Source: Xanthomonas sp. CFBP 8443
GTDB lineage: Bacteria > Pseudomonadota > Gammaproteobacteria > Xanthomonadales > Xanthomonadaceae
Direction of reading: 5' to 3'
Assembly (NCBI RefSeq): GCF_025666195.1
Contig: NZ_CP102592.1
Span: 1,364,001-1,428,000 of the forward strand
Length of the DNA: 64,000 bases
Shown: piece by piece, positions 1 to 11,978 of the stretch
How positions within the stretch are numbered: the stretch's first letter is position 1
Layout of the letters: each line of letters opens with the position of its first letter
Program-made: the position numbers and the translations under genes
Notes under the pieces: model-generated
What the model saw: only the letters and a program-made list of their open reading frames with translations
What the model was told of the DNA's origin: nothing
Databases searched by the model: none

Positions 1-19
1 GTACGGAAACCGCAATCCT

Positions 20-1027
20 ATGACGCAGACAATCACGGTCATCCGTGGCGATGGCATCGGCCCCGAGATCATGGACGCCACGCTGTTCGTGCTCGACGCG
101 CTGAACGCCGGCCTCACCTACGAATACGCCGACGCCGGCCTGGTCGCCCTGGAGAAGCACGGCGATCTGTTGCCGGCCGCCACCCTGGACTCGATCCGCA
201 AGAACAGGATCGCGCTGAAGAGCCCGCTGACGACGCCGGTGGGCGAGGGCTTCAGCTCGATCAACGTGGCCATGCGCCGCCAGTTCGACCTGTACGCCAA
301 CGTGCGTCCGGCCAAGTCGTTCCCGAACACCAAGTCGCGCTTCGGCGCCGGCGTGGACCTGATCACCGTGCGCGAGAACACCGAAGGCGCCTACCTGAGC
401 GAAGGCCAGGAAGTGTCGGCCGACGGCGAGACCGCGGTGTCGATGGCCAAGGTGACCCGCAAGGGCTCCGAGCGCATCGTCCGCTACGCCTTCGACCTGG
501 CGCGGGCGACCGGCCGCAAGAAGGTCACCGCGGTGCACAAGGCCAACATCATCAAGTCGACCTCGGGCCTGTTCCTGAAGGTGGCGCGCGAAGTGGCGGC
601 GAACTACCCGGAGATCGAATTCCAGGAAATGATCGTCGACAACGCCTGCATGCAGCTGGTGATGCGTCCGGAGCAGTTCGACGTCATCGTCACCACCAAC
701 CTGTTCGGCGACATCCTGTCGGACCTGTGCGCCGGCCTGGTCGGCGGCCTGGGTCTGGCCCCGGGCGCCAACATCGGCGTCGACGCGGCGATCTTCGAGG
801 CCGTGCACGGCTCGGCGCCGGACATCGCCGGGCAGGGCAAGGCCAACCCGTGCGCGCTGCTGCTGGGCGCGGCGCAGCTGCTGGACCACGTCGGCCAGCC
901 GCAGAACGCCGAGCGCCTGCGCAACGCCATCGTCGCCACGCTGGAAGCCAAGGACGGACTGACCCCGGACCTCGGCGGCAGCGGCAACACCATGGGCTTC
1001 GCCAAGGCCATCGCCAGCCGCCTCTGA
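20..1027 (+). CDS. icd: NAD-type isocitrate dehydrogenase
   Basis: Oxidatively decarboxylates isocitrate to 2-oxoglutarate in the TCA cycle, in the cytoplasm. At 335 residues it has the short isocitrate/isopropylmalate dehydrogenase fold: GDGIGPE near residue 10, the substrate segment [10 protein letters not shown] near 71, [10 protein letters not shown] near 116, the catalytic-Lys segment VHKANIIK, the metal-binding FGDILSDL and the cofactor loop HGSAPDIAG near 264. The short length and the [15 protein letters not shown] loop resemble NAD-dependent enzymes rather than the ~415-residue NADP enzyme of E. coli. The upstream region is cut by the window edge, so the promoter cannot be judged. It converges on the Bax-inhibitor gene across a shared bidirectional terminator. 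3-Isopropylmalate or homoisocitrate dehydrogenase is a less likely alternative. Confidence 0.9.
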   Translation: MTQTITVIRGDGIGPEIMDATLFVLDALNAGLTYEYADAGLVALEKHGDLLPAATLDSIRKNRIALKSPLTTPVGEGFSSINVAMRRQFDLYANVRPAKSFPNTKSRFGAGVDLITVRENTEGAYLSEGQEVSADGETAVSMAKVTRKGSERIVRYAFDLARATGRKKVTAVHKANIIKSTSGLFLKVAREVAANYPEIEFQEMIVDNACMQLVMRPEQFDVIVTTNLFGDILSDLCAGLVGGLGLAPGANIGVDAAIFEAVHGSAPDIAGQGKANPCALLLGAAQLLDHVGQPQNAERLRNAIVATLEAKDGLTPDLGGSGNTMGFAKAIASRL

Positions 1028-1046
1028 GCGCGCCGGAAGATCGCAA

Positions 1047-1080
1047 AAAAGAAAGGGCGCCTCGATGCGCCCTTTCTTTT
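1047..1080. terminator. Bidirectional rho-independent terminator
   Basis: A perfect 14-bp inverted repeat (AAAAGAAAGGGCGC / GCGCCCTTTCTTTT) with a 6-nt loop, A-rich on the left and T-rich on the right, so it can end icd transcription from the left and the convergent Bax-inhibitor transcript from the right. Confidence 0.85.
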
Positions 1081-1141
1081 GCTCGGAAGTTTGTCTGAAG
1101 CCACTTCCGCTCATCGATCGCGGGGAGCCGCTCTTGCGAAT

Positions 1142-1166
1142 CCCCAATCCCGATTCCCGATTCCCG
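1142..1166. repeat. Short heptamer repeat (CCCGATT type)
   Basis: CCCAATC-CCGATTC-CCGATTC-type heptamers sit directly before the stop codon of the minus-strand Bax-inhibitor gene. A related, longer array lies at 48168-48202. Such GGGAATC-like arrays are common in Xanthomonas intergenic DNA. Confidence 0.5.
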
Positions 1167-1168
1167 GC

Positions 1169-1945
1169 TTAATTTCGCGACTGCAACTTCGACAGCAGCC
1201 GCAGGAACTCGATGTACAGCCACACCAGGGTGACCATCAGCCCGAACGCGCCGTACCACTCCATGTACTTGGGCGCGCCCTGTTCCACGCCACTCTCGAT
1301 GAAGTCGAAGTCCAGCACCAGGTTCAGCGCCGCCACCACCACCACGAACAGGCTGAACAGGATGCCGACCGTGCCGGAGGCGTGGATGAAGGGGATCTGG
1401 ATGTTGAAGAAGCCGAGCACGATGGTCGCCAGGTACACCAGCGCGATGCCGCCGGTGGCCGCGACCACGCCGAGCTTGAAGTTCTCGGTGGCCTTGATCA
1501 GCCCGCTGCGGTACGCGAACAGCAGCGCGAACAGGGTGCCGAAGGTCAGCAGCACCGCCTGCAGCACGATGCCGTTGAAGCGCACTTCGTACATCGCCGA
1601 GATCGAACCCAGGAAGAAGCCTTCCACCAGCGCGTACAGCGGCGCGGTGATCGGCGCCCAGGTCTTCTTGAAGGTGGTGATCATGGCCAGGATGAAGCCG
1701 CCGATGGCGCCGCCCAGCACGTAGCCGATGATGCCCGGGGCGATCACTTCTTTGCCGGCGCCGTCGATCGAGATCGACTGGCTCCAAGCGAACGCCGCCG
1801 TCAGCACGGTCAACAGCAGCAACGCGCCGGTCTTGTGGATGGTGCCGTTCAGGGTCATCGCCTCGCCGTCGCGCGAGACCACCGCGCCGCTGCCGAGGTC
1901 GAGGAAGGTGGATTCCTTCAAGGCGGGGTTGCCGCTGCGGATCAT
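1169..1945 (-). CDS. Bax inhibitor-1 / YccA-type membrane protein
   Basis: A 258-residue integral membrane protein. After a ~30-residue cytoplasmic N-terminus (MIRSGNPALKES...), I count about seven hydrophobic segments, including LLLLTVLTAAFAW, GYVLGGAIGGFILAMIT, LLTFGTLFALLFAY and VYLATIVLGFF, ending with conserved YLYIEFLRLLSKL-like residues typical of the Bax-inhibitor-1-like family. The start at 1945 is chosen because AGGGAGAA lies just upstream; an upstream in-frame ATG has no such site. The biochemical role is not established in most bacteria; eukaryotic and Bacillus relatives act as calcium leak channels, and YccA modulates FtsH. It stands alone between icd and the tRNA cluster. Confidence 0.85.
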   Translation of the reverse strand: MIRSGNPALKESTFLDLGSGAVVSRDGEAMTLNGTIHKTGALLLLTVLTAAFAWSQSISIDGAGKEVIAPGIIGYVLGGAIGGFILAMITTFKKTWAPITAPLYALVEGFFLGSISAMYEVRFNGIVLQAVLLTFGTLFALLFAYRSGLIKATENFKLGVVAATGGIALVYLATIVLGFFNIQIPFIHASGTVGILFSLFVVVVAALNLVLDFDFIESGVEQGAPKYMEWYGAFGLMVTLVWLYIEFLRLLSKLQSRN

Positions 1946-2031
1946 GCTGTTTCTCCCTGTAAAAAAGACGATTGGCCCGTGTCGGCCGCAAGTGCCGAGC
2001 ATAGCGCAGGCCGCGGTGACGCCGCGTGCCG

Positions 2032-2060
2032 TTGACACCGGGCCGCGAGGTTCCCACAAT
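2032..2060 (+). promoter_or_regulatory. Sigma-70 promoter of the tRNA Pro-Arg-His cluster
   Basis: A perfect -35 TTGACA (2032-2037), a 17-bp spacer and -10 CACAAT (2055-2060), about 40 bp before tRNA-Pro. Confidence 0.7.
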
Positions 2061-2099
2061 AGCCGACCTTTCCGGCCTCGGCCGCGAGGGATGTTCCGC

Positions 2100-2176
2100 C
2101 GGGGTATAGCGCAGTCTGGTAGCGCGCCTGCTTTGGGAGCAGGATGTCGGGGGTTCGAATCCCTCTACCCCGACCA
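2100..2176 (+). tRNA. tRNA-Pro(TGG)
   Basis: 77 nt with acceptor CGGGGTA/TACCCCG, encoded ACCA end, anticodon TGG in the loop of CCTGCTTTGGGAGCAGG, and T-arm GGTTCGAAT. Confidence 0.97.
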
Positions 2177-2222
2177 ATCCGATGTCCAAACGGCGGAGAG
2201 GAATGCGACAATCCGGCCCCGG

Positions 2223-2299
2223 GCGCCCGTAGCTCAACCGGATAGAGCACCGGCCTTCTAAGCCGGCGGTTACAGGTTCGATTCCTGTCGGGCGCGCCA
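2223..2299 (+). tRNA. tRNA-Arg(TCT)
   Basis: 77 nt with acceptor GCGCCCG/CGGGCGC, encoded GCCA, and anticodon TCT between CCGGC and GCCGG. It follows tRNA-Pro by 46 bp and is probably cotranscribed with it. Confidence 0.97.
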
Positions 2300-2334
2300 C
2301 ATCGGTGCCGGGCAGGGTGTTGCAAGAGTTCAAT

Positions 2335-2412
2335 GGTGGCTGTAGCTCAGCTGGTTAGAGTACTGGATTGTGATTCCAGATGTCGGGGGTTCGAGTCCCC
2401 TCAGCCACCCCA
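2335..2412 (+). tRNA. tRNA-His(GTG)
   Basis: Anticodon GTG in CTGGATTGTGATTCCAG, acceptor GTGGCTG/CAGCCAC with C73 and CCA. The start includes the encoded G-1 at 2335 that is required by histidyl-tRNA synthetase. Confidence 0.97.
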
Positions 2413-2443
2413 TTGATCGTGTGACCCGCTGCTTCGCGGAGTG

Positions 2444-2472
2444 TTGCAACGAAGCAAAAAAGCGCATAAAAT
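2444..2472 (+). promoter_or_regulatory. Sigma-70 promoter of tRNA-Lys
   Basis: TTGCAA (2444-2449), a 17-bp spacer and TAAAAT (2467-2472), 17 bp before tRNA-Lys. The -10 sits inside the small palindrome GCGCATAAAATGCGC. tRNA-Lys may therefore be transcribed separately from the preceding three tRNAs. Confidence 0.65.
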
Positions 2473-2488
2473 GCGCGACTCAGTTTCA

Positions 2489-2564
2489 GGGCCGTTAGCT
2501 CAGTTGGTAGAGCAGTTGACTCTTAATCAATAGGTCCAAGGTTCGAATCCTTGACGGCCCACCA
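2489..2564 (+). tRNA. tRNA-Lys(CTT)
   Basis: 76 nt with acceptor GGGCCGT/ACGGCCC, encoded ACCA, and anticodon loop CTCTTAA giving CTT, which reads AAG, the preferred Lys codon in this GC-rich genome. Confidence 0.96.
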
Positions 2565-2571
2565 AATCAAG

Positions 2572-2606
2572 CAGCCACTTAGCGCAAGCCAAGTGGCTGT
2601 TTTTTT
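2572..2606 (+). terminator. Rho-independent terminator of tRNA-Lys
   Basis: A perfect 9-bp stem CAGCCACTT / AAGTGGCTG with a 10-nt loop and a run of seven T, directly after the tRNA. Confidence 0.9.
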
Positions 2607-2659
2607 ATGTGCCGCGCGCGGAGCGGCCGGCGATGGCATGGGCGCGCACGGTGCCTTGC

Positions 2660-4024
2660 TCAGTCCCGCGCCGCCGCCGCGATCGCCAATGCCGCCTCCA
2701 CCATCGCGTCGGGCCGCAGCGGATCGTCGTCGATGGCGATGTCCGGCGTCAGCAGCGTCGGTGTCGCCGCTGCCGACGGCCGCACCAGCAGCAGCCGCGG
2801 AACCCACAGGGCCAGCCCGGTGTGCGGCAGCACGATCTTCTGCACGCCGCCGGTCTGCGTGCTCCTGACGCTGGCGCCTTCGCCGAGCAGCGTTCCGAAG
2901 CCGAAGTCCTGCATCGTGTCGGCGAACAGCACCGCCGAGGAATAGGTGCCGCGGCCGACCAGTACATAGACCTTGCCGTCGAAGTGCAGCGGGTCCGCCG
3001 TCTGCGGGGCACTCCATGTCTCTATGGGGCCGCTCAGCACCTCGCCCAGCCGTTCGTGTTTCGACGGATCGGCGCGGATCACTTTCTTGGTGTAGCGCGA
3101 TGCCCAGCGGTAGGGGCGATCGGCGATGTAGGGCAGCAGCCCTTGCAGCCACAGCGCATCGTCGCCGCCGCCGTTCTGCCGTACGTCGATGATCAGCGTC
3201 CGCGCGCCGCTGGCCTGCATCTGCTGGAACGCGCGGCGCGTGAACTCCAGGAAGGCGGCCGGCTCCGGCCACGAGAAGGTGCGGATGGTCATGACCGCGG
3301 CGGCGCCCGGGCGCAGCTCGAAGCCGAACTGCCGGTCGAACTCGTTCTCGCCGACCAGGATCGAAGGGCGGGCGTGGCTTGCGGGCTGGCGCAGTCGCGC
3401 CTGCGGCGGCCCGGCGAGGGTCAGCCGGAATGTCGCGGGTGCGCCGTACACTTTCCAGTAGAAGAACCACCAGCGCCGCGACAGCAGGTCGGCGCGGAAG
3501 CGCGCGCTGTCGCCGTGCACGTGCGCGAGCAATGCGCGCGCGACCGCGTCCGCGCGAACGCCGTTGATGGTCGCGACCCGGCGGCCGGCGAGGGCGGTCG
3601 GGGCGCCGCCCAGGTCGGACAGGATCCGCACCCGCGCCTGCGCATCGACCGTGACCTCGAAGGGAAACAGGGCGCCCCCGTCGCGCAGATGGCGTTCCGT
3701 CTCCGCGCGCCAGTCGGCATAGCCGACGAAGAAGTGGCCATCGGCAAGCAGCGGGTTGAGCGTGGAGAATTCCCGCCAGGCCGCATCGCGGTCCAATCCG
3801 CTCGCGACCCGCTGGCGCAGCGCGTCGAGCGCGGACTGCAGCCGCATGGGATCGGTCGAATGCGATGGCTGCGGGTGGGTCGCGGCGATTCCCGCTTCCA
3901 GGGCGTCGATGTCGGCGCGCAGCTGCTGCGTGCTGTAGCGTTCAGCCGCCAGGGCGGGCGCGATCAGCGCCGGCGTGGCGGCAAGCAAGAGCAGGCATGC
4001 TCGGAGCAGTGGCAGCCTTGGCAT
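2660..4024 (-). CDS. Secreted S41-family (C-terminal-processing type) peptidase
   Basis: A 454-residue exported protein. The signal peptide MPRLPLLRACLLLLAATPAL...ALA is cleaved near residue 27. The catalytic S41 domain lies in the second half: the beta-strand IDVRQNGGG near 279-287 and the nucleophile segment GRGTYSSAV near 357-365 (Ser362/363), followed by FADTMQDFGFGTLLGE, as in CtpA/TSP-type serine peptidases. I chose 4024 because GGGAGG lies 6 nt upstream; the in-frame ATG at 4060 would run through the promoter of the divergent regulator and would mask the signal peptide. The substrate is unknown. The divergent neighbour at 4072 is a winged-helix regulator, its likely controller. Confidence 0.85.
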   Translation of the reverse strand: MPRLPLLRACLLLLAATPALIAPALAAERYSTQQLRADIDALEAGIAATHPQPSHSTDPMRLQSALDALRQRVASGLDRDAAWREFSTLNPLLADGHFFVGYADWRAETERHLRDGGALFPFEVTVDAQARVRILSDLGGAPTALAGRRVATINGVRADAVARALLAHVHGDSARFRADLLSRRWWFFYWKVYGAPATFRLTLAGPPQARLRQPASHARPSILVGENEFDRQFGFELRPGAAAVMTIRTFSWPEPAAFLEFTRRAFQQMQASGARTLIIDVRQNGGGDDALWLQGLLPYIADRPYRWASRYTKKVIRADPSKHERLGEVLSGPIETWSAPQTADPLHFDGKVYVLVGRGTYSSAVLFADTMQDFGFGTLLGEGASVRSTQTGGVQKIVLPHTGLALWVPRLLLVRPSAAATPTLLTPDIAIDDDPLRPDAMVEAALAIAAAARD

Positions 4025-4045
4025 GACGACCTCCCGGAAAGTATG

Positions 4046-4070
4046 TTGAAAAAATACCATAAAATTTCAA
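4046..4070. promoter_or_regulatory. Candidate operator between S41 peptidase and regulator
   Basis: An inverted repeat TTGAAA-N13-TTTCAA in the only AT-rich stretch here. It overlaps a -10-like TAAAAT (4060-4065) that lies 6 bp before the regulator ATG. On the minus strand, TTGAAA could serve as a -35 for the peptidase, with CATACT (plus 4039-4044) as a poor -10 at a long 19-bp spacing. Binding by the adjacent regulator is inference. Confidence 0.45.
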
Positions 4071-4071
4071 T

Positions 4072-4677
4072 ATGACGAAGAAAGCCAAACCGTCGCTCGA
4101 TGCCGCCGCGATCCGTGATCCGGCCCACATCCGTCTTCTGGCCTCGCCGGTCCGCCAGGAACTGGTCGATACGCTGGCGTCGCTGGGCGGGGAGGCCAGC
4201 GTCGCGGAGCTCTCGGAACAGTTGGGGCGGCCGGCGGACGGCCTCTACTACCACCTGCAACTGCTCGCCGAGAGCGAACTCGTGCGCGAAGGCGAGGGCG
4301 CGGCCGGGGAGCGGATCTTCCGGCTCGCGGGCAGCGCCGGCGCACCGCTGCGCCTGGCCTACGATCTGGCCGACGAACAGGCGGCTGCGGCCCTGGCCGC
4401 GTATGCCAAGGGCCTGGCGCAGGTCGCCGAGCGCGACTTCCAGGCGGCCTTGAAGCAGCCCGGGGTCGAGGTCGAAGGCCCCGCCCGGCAACTGTGGGCG
4501 GCACGCAACAAGGGCTGGCTCAACGCGGCCGAACTGGCCGAAGCCAACGCCTTGCTGGAGCGGCTGTGCGACCTGTTGAGCCGCCCGCGCGATCCCTCGC
4601 GCGACCGGCCGATGTCGCTGGCGTTCGTGCTCGCGCCGGCGGCGGTGCGCGGCCGGCGCCGAGCGCCCAAGCGCTGA
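4072..4677 (+). CDS. Winged-helix transcriptional regulator, ArsR-like
   Basis: 201 residues. The N-terminal half (about 17-80) reads as an ArsR-type winged helix: IRLLASPVRQELVDTLASLG, then VAELSEQLGRPADGLYYHLQLL as helix-turn-helix, then a wing ending ERIFRL. The C-terminal half is helical (AAALAAYAKGLAQVAERDF...) and has no recognised ligand motif and no metal-binding Cys. No Shine-Dalgarno precedes the ATG; TAAAAT sits 6 bp upstream, so the mRNA may be leaderless. It is divergent from the S41 peptidase with 47 bp between start codons, suggesting it controls both. Confidence 0.8.
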   Translation: MTKKAKPSLDAAAIRDPAHIRLLASPVRQELVDTLASLGGEASVAELSEQLGRPADGLYYHLQLLAESELVREGEGAAGERIFRLAGSAGAPLRLAYDLADEQAAAALAAYAKGLAQVAERDFQAALKQPGVEVEGPARQLWAARNKGWLNAAELAEANALLERLCDLLSRPRDPSRDRPMSLAFVLAPAAVRGRRRAPKR

Positions 4678-4942
4678 AAGGGCGGCGGGGCGTGGCCTCG
4701 CGGCTGGCGGGCCGCAGGAGCGGCAGGCGCCCTATCTGTCGGCCACGCGGCCTCCGTCTTCGCGACAGGCATGCCCAACGTAGTGATCGCAAAGCTGGTC
4801 GGCGTCGCTTCCCCGCGTGGCAGGAGGCGAGCCGCGCATCCCCGGTCGCCGACCAGATGGGCGGCATCCACCCCGCCAGGTGCCTTTTTCTTTGCCGGCA
4901 GGCCTGCAACAATGCGCAGGCGAGCGCGTCCTGCGCCGCAGC

Positions 4943-5027
4943 GCGAAAGTGGCGGAATTGGTAGACGCCCTGGTTTTAGGTACCAGTGCCGCAAGGCGTA
5001 GGGGTTCGAGTCCCCTCTTTCGCACCA
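4943..5027 (+). tRNA. tRNA-Leu(TAG)
   Basis: 85 nt class II tRNA with a long variable arm (TGCCGCAAGGCGTA), acceptor GCGAAAG/CTTTCGC, encoded ACCA, and anticodon TAG in CTGGTTTTAGGTACCAG. The 265 bp before it hold no gene I can support. Confidence 0.96.
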
Positions 5028-5242
5028 TCCCGGCGCCGCTCGCGCGGCCCGCCGTCCCCCTGCAGCCCCGTCCGCAGGCCCGTCGCGCCAGGCCCATGCC
5101 GGCGCCGGTCGACCGGGTGCGCTGGCAGGCACCGCGGGAATAGGCGAAACTATCCGGCTGCGGCGGCCGTCCCGTGCCCGCGTCAACCCGTATTTCTCTA
5201 CATCGTGCCGAGAGCCGTGGGCTCCCGGTGGCAGGAGTCCAC

Positions 5243-6538
5243 ATGCAAGCTTCGATCGAAACCACCGGTACCCTGGAACGGCGTCTGACCTTCACCCTGC
5301 CGGAGGAGCGCCTGGAGACCCATATCGGCGGCCGCCTGCGCGAAGTCGCGCGGACCGCGCGGATCAAGGGTTTCCGCCCCGGCAAGATCCCGCCGAAGGT
5401 GATCGAGCAGCGCTTCGGCCCGCAGATCCGCGCCGAGGCGCTGGACGGCCTGCTGCGCGAGACCTTCGACTCGGCGGTGCGCGAGCACGAGCTGCGCCTG
5501 GCCGGCAACCCGCGCATCGACCGCGCCGGCGACAACGAACTGCAGTTCGTGGCGACCTTCGAAGTGGTGCCGGACTTCGGCGACATCGACGTGGCCAAGC
5601 TGGAAGTGGTCCGCCACACCGCCGAGGTCACCGATGCCGACATCGAGCAGATGATCGAGAACCTGCGCCTGCAGCGCCGCACCTGGCAGCCTGCCGAGCG
5701 CCCGGCGCAGGACGGCGACCTGGTGACCCTGGAGACCTGGTCGCAGGCCGGCGACGAGCGCCTGCCCGCCGAGGGCGTGGAGAAGGGCAGCAGTGTGATC
5801 GGCTCGGGCGTGATGTTCCCGGCGATCGAGCAGGGCCTGGTCGGCCTGTCCAAGGACGAGGAAAAGACCCTGACGGTCGATTTCCCGGCCGACTGGCGCG
5901 TGCCGCAGTTCGCCGGCAAGCAGGTCCAGGTGCACGTGAAGGCGGTCGACGTCGCCGCGCCGGTGCTGCCGGAGGTGGACAAGGAGTTCATCAAGAGCTT
6001 CGGCGTGAAGAGCGGCGATGCCGAGCAGTTCCGCAAGGACATCCGCATCAACCTGGAGCGCGAGCTCAAGGGCGCGCTGATGAACCGGCTGCGCCGCGAG
6101 GTCGGCGAGCAGCTGATCGCCGCCTACGCCTCGGTGGAAATGCCGCCGCGGCTGGTCGAGAACGAAGCGCGTTCGATGCTGGCGCAGCAGGTCGAGCAGA
6201 TGCGCCGCTCCGGCCGCGACCCGGGCCAGGTGCCGGACGACGCCCACCAGGGCTTCGTCGACGCGGCGCGCAAGCGCGTGCTGGTCGGCCTGCTGGTCGG
6301 CGAGGTCGCCCGCCGCAACGAGCTGCGTCTGGACCCCAAGCGGGTCTCGGAAACCCTGCGCCTGATCGCCTCGACCTACGAAGAGCCGGAACAGGTCATT
6401 GAGATGTACCGCAACGACCCCCAATTGATGGGTGGACTGCAGAGCCGTGTGATGGAGGAGCAGGTGATCGACTGGATCGCCGAGCGCGCCAAGCACACCG
6501 AGCAGGCGATGACGTTCCAGGAAGCGATCCGCCAGTAA
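5243..6538 (+). CDS. tig: Trigger factor, ribosome-associated chaperone
   Basis: 431 residues, the family's usual length. The N-terminal ribosome-binding domain carries the signature [17 protein letters not shown] near residues 43-59 (E. coli GFRKGKVP). A central FKBP-like prolyl isomerase domain spans about 155-245 and a long helical C-terminal arm follows. It binds near the ribosomal exit tunnel and shields nascent chains. The start at 5243 follows GCAGGAG and is the family start ([15 protein letters not shown]); the upstream in-frame ATG lacks support. It heads the conserved order tig-clpP-clpX-lon-hupB-ppiD. Confidence 0.96.
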   Translation: MQASIETTGTLERRLTFTLPEERLETHIGGRLREVARTARIKGFRPGKIPPKVIEQRFGPQIRAEALDGLLRETFDSAVREHELRLAGNPRIDRAGDNELQFVATFEVVPDFGDIDVAKLEVVRHTAEVTDADIEQMIENLRLQRRTWQPAERPAQDGDLVTLETWSQAGDERLPAEGVEKGSSVIGSGVMFPAIEQGLVGLSKDEEKTLTVDFPADWRVPQFAGKQVQVHVKAVDVAAPVLPEVDKEFIKSFGVKSGDAEQFRKDIRINLERELKGALMNRLRREVGEQLIAAYASVEMPPRLVENEARSMLAQQVEQMRRSGRDPGQVPDDAHQGFVDAARKRVLVGLLVGEVARRNELRLDPKRVSETLRLIASTYEEPEQVIEMYRNDPQLMGGLQSRVMEEQVIDWIAERAKHTEQAMTFQEAIRQ

Positions 6539-6556
6539 GGCGACGCTTCGCGGCGG

Positions 6557-6575
6557 CCCGCATGTTGCATGCGGG
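6557..6575. other. Hairpin after tig
   Basis: CCCGCAT-GTTGC-ATGCGGG, a 7-bp stem 18 bp after the tig stop. It has no T-run, so it is more likely an mRNA-stabilising or attenuating hairpin than an efficient terminator. Confidence 0.4.
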
Positions 6576-6626
6576 TTGGAGACGCAATCCAAGCCCTCGC
6601 AGCCGTGGGGCGCGACACGATGCAAT

Positions 6627-6648
6627 CCCTGCACATCCCCGTGCAGGG
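6627..6648 (+). other. Hairpin in the clpP leader
   Basis: A perfect 8-bp stem CCCTGCAC / GTGCAGGG with a 6-nt loop, 15 bp before the clpP Shine-Dalgarno. It has no T-run; it could be an attenuator or a 5'-end stabiliser. Confidence 0.4.
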
Positions 6649-6674
6649 ACGACACACAGAGCAGGAGTTCCCGC

Positions 6675-7301
6675 GTGGACAATGTGACCAAGGCCTTGAA
6701 TCTGGTTCCGATGGTGGTCGAGCAGACCAGCCGCGGCGAGCGCGCCTATGACATCTATTCGCGCCTGCTGAAGGAGCGTCTGATCTTCCTGGTCGGTCCG
6801 ATCGACGACCACATGGCCAACGTGATCGTGGCGCAGATGCTGTTCCTGGAAGCGGACAACCCGGAAAAGGACATCAGCATCTACATCAACTCGCCGGGCG
6901 GCGTGGTCACCGCCGGCATGGCGATCTACGACACCATGCAGTACATCAAGCCGGACGTGAGCACCATCTGCGTCGGCCAGGCCGCCTCGATGGGCGCGCT
7001 GCTGCTGGCGTCGGGCGCGGCCGGCAAGCGCTACGCGCTGCCGAATTCGCGGGTGATGATCCACCAGCCGCTGGGCGGCTTCCAGGGCCAGGCCACCGAC
7101 ATCGACATCCACGCCCGCGAGATCCTGACCCTGCGCGCGCGGCTGAACGAAATCCTGGCCAAGCACACCGGCCAGTCGCTGGAAACCATCGCCCGCGACA
7201 CCGAGCGCGACAACTTCAAGAGCGCCGTCGACGCGCAGACCTACGGGCTAGTCGATCAGGTGTTGGAGCGCCGTCCGGAAGAGTCGATCCAGCCGGCATA
7301 A
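6675..7301 (+). CDS. clpP: ATP-dependent Clp protease proteolytic subunit
   Basis: A 208-residue serine peptidase that forms a double heptamer and degrades substrates delivered by ClpX or ClpA. The catalytic triad is visible: Ser105 in [11 protein letters not shown], His130 in MIHQPLGG, and an Asp near 179 before AQTYGLVD. I chose the GTG at 6675 because AGGAG lies 7 bp upstream and the protein then starts [17 protein letters not shown], the usual N-terminus with a short propeptide; an upstream ATG at 6576 would add residues unlike the family and run through the hairpin. It is followed by clpX. Confidence 0.96.
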   Translation: MDNVTKALNLVPMVVEQTSRGERAYDIYSRLLKERLIFLVGPIDDHMANVIVAQMLFLEADNPEKDISIYINSPGGVVTAGMAIYDTMQYIKPDVSTICVGQAASMGALLLASGAAGKRYALPNSRVMIHQPLGGFQGQATDIDIHAREILTLRARLNEILAKHTGQSLETIARDTERDNFKSAVDAQTYGLVDQVLERRPEESIQPA

Positions 7302-7337
7302 GGCTTGCATGTACTGCAAAACGCAGCGTATTCCGCA

Positions 7338-7369
7338 GGGCCGGGGTCGGGCTAGCGTCCTCCCGGCCC
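7338..7369 (+). other. Hairpin between clpP and clpX
   Basis: GGGCCGGG / CCCGGCCC, an 8-bp stem with a 16-nt loop and no T-run. It may partially separate clpP and clpX messages. Confidence 0.4.
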
Positions 7370-7371
7370 TG

Positions 7372-7380
7372 TGCTATTCT
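7372..7380 (+). promoter_or_regulatory. Possible clpX -10 element
   Basis: TGCTATTCT reads as an extended -10 (TG-N-TATTCT), about 50 bp before the clpX ATG and directly after the hairpin. I see no good -35, so this is weak. Confidence 0.3.
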
Positions 7381-7429
7381 CGAAATCGAACCCCCGTTCA
7401 TCGGGTGGGGTAACTGGGTAAGCGAAGCA

Positions 7430-8716
<1,287 letters not shown>

Positions 8717-8800
8717 GGCTCGGGTGAGGCCGCGGCGCTGTCCCGCCGTGGTCTTCGCGGCCGGCTAAGCGGTTGAAAGAAAAGGGGCTTTTTCGCTGCC

Positions 8801-8829
8801 CTTGCATCATCCAGCCGATGGCCCCATAA
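8801..8829 (+). promoter_or_regulatory. Sigma-32 (heat-shock) promoter of lon
   Basis: CTTGCAT (8801-8807), a 14-bp spacer and CCCCATAA (8822-8829) match the RpoH consensus CTTGAAA-N11-16-CCCCATNT. Transcription would start near 8836, about 57 bp before lon. The -10 lies inside the left arm and loop of the clpX terminator hairpin. Confidence 0.65.
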
Positions 8830-8849
8830 CGGGGCCATCGGCATTTTTA
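8814..8849 (+). terminator. Rho-independent terminator of clpX
   Basis: A perfect 12-bp stem GCCGATGGCCCC / GGGGCCATCGGC with loop ATAAC, followed by ATTTTTA. Confidence 0.85.
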
Positions 8850-8892
8850 TGCCCGCCTTTTACGCATTCCCGCACCCCACATCGGAACCCTC

Positions 8893-11364
<2,472 letters not shown>

Positions 11365-11424
11365 AAAGCGCTGAACCGCACCCGCCCAAGTGGCTCAAAC
11401 CCGCGCCGTTGCTGGCTTTTCGGC

Positions 11425-11453
11425 TTGCGCGGGTACGAGGCCGCTGGTATAAA
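11425..11453 (+). promoter_or_regulatory. Sigma-70 promoter of hupB
   Basis: TTGCGC (11425-11430), a 17-bp spacer and TATAAA (11448-11453), 140 bp before the HU gene, implying a long 5' leader of about 130 nt. Confidence 0.6.
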
Positions 11454-11592
11454 TGCACGACTTGCGAGCACTGCGAACGGGCGTGCTTGGTAGTGAAAAA
11501 TCAATCGGGGGCCTCGTCCCGGACGAGGCAGGCCAAGCCGACACCCGATCCTCAATTCCGCGGTTTTCTGCCGCACATGGAGTCATCAAGAA

Positions 11593-11865
11593 ATGAATAA
11601 AGCCGAACTGAACGACGCTATCGCCGCCGCTGCCGATATCTCCAAGGCCGAAGCCGGTCGCGCCGTCGACGCCTTCGTATCCGAAGTCACCAAGGCGCTC
11701 AAGAAGGGCGACAGCGTGACCCTCGTGGGCTTCGGCACCTTCCAGGTGCGCGACCGTGCCGAGCGCACCGGCCGCAACCCGAAGACCGGCGACTCGATCA
11801 AGATCGCCGCGTCGAAGAATCCGACCTTCAAGGCTGGCAAAGCGCTGAAGGATGCCGTAAACTAA
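11593..11865 (+). CDS. hupB: Nucleoid protein HU-beta
   Basis: A 90-residue DNA-bending protein of the HU/IHF family. It starts [26 protein letters not shown] and contains [21 protein letters not shown], the beta-arm signature near residues 46-66, with Pro63-type intercalating position conserved in NPKTG. It compacts the nucleoid as a dimer. The position after lon is conserved in gammaproteobacteria. GGAG precedes the start by about 10 nt. A tRNA-Val gene begins 11 bp after the stop codon, so readthrough into the tRNAs is possible. Confidence 0.97.
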   Translation: MNKAELNDAIAAAADISKAEAGRAVDAFVSEVTKALKKGDSVTLVGFGTFQVRDRAERTGRNPKTGDSIKIAASKNPTFKAGKALKDAVN

Positions 11866-11876
11866 TCGACTCGCTA

Positions 11877-11951
11877 GGGTGCTTAGCTCAGCGGTAGAGC
11901 GTCTCCTTTACACGGAGAGGGTCGGGGGTTCGAAACCCTCAGCACCCACCA
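11877..11951 (+). tRNA. tRNA-Val(TAC)
   Basis: 75 nt with acceptor GGGTGCT/AGCACCC, encoded ACCA, and anticodon TAC in TCTCCTTTACACGGAGA. It starts 11 bp after the hupB stop codon. Confidence 0.97.
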
Positions 11952-11978
11952 GAGCACCGAGCGACAAGTTTCAAAAGC

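Noticed and set aside
690..2333. Long minus-strand frame (547 codons) over icd, the Bax-inhibitor gene and two tRNAs
   Set aside because: It is antisense to icd and tRNA genes and out of frame with the Bax-inhibitor gene; high GC keeps such frames open.
2100..2564. Genomic island integrated at the tRNA cluster
   Set aside because: No integrase, no partial tRNA copy downstream and no change in base use after the cluster.
8717..8813. TTGAAA near 8773 as -35 of the heat-shock promoter of lon
   Set aside because: No CCCCAT-type -10 lies at the right distance; the CTTGCAT/CCCCATAA pair downstream fits better.
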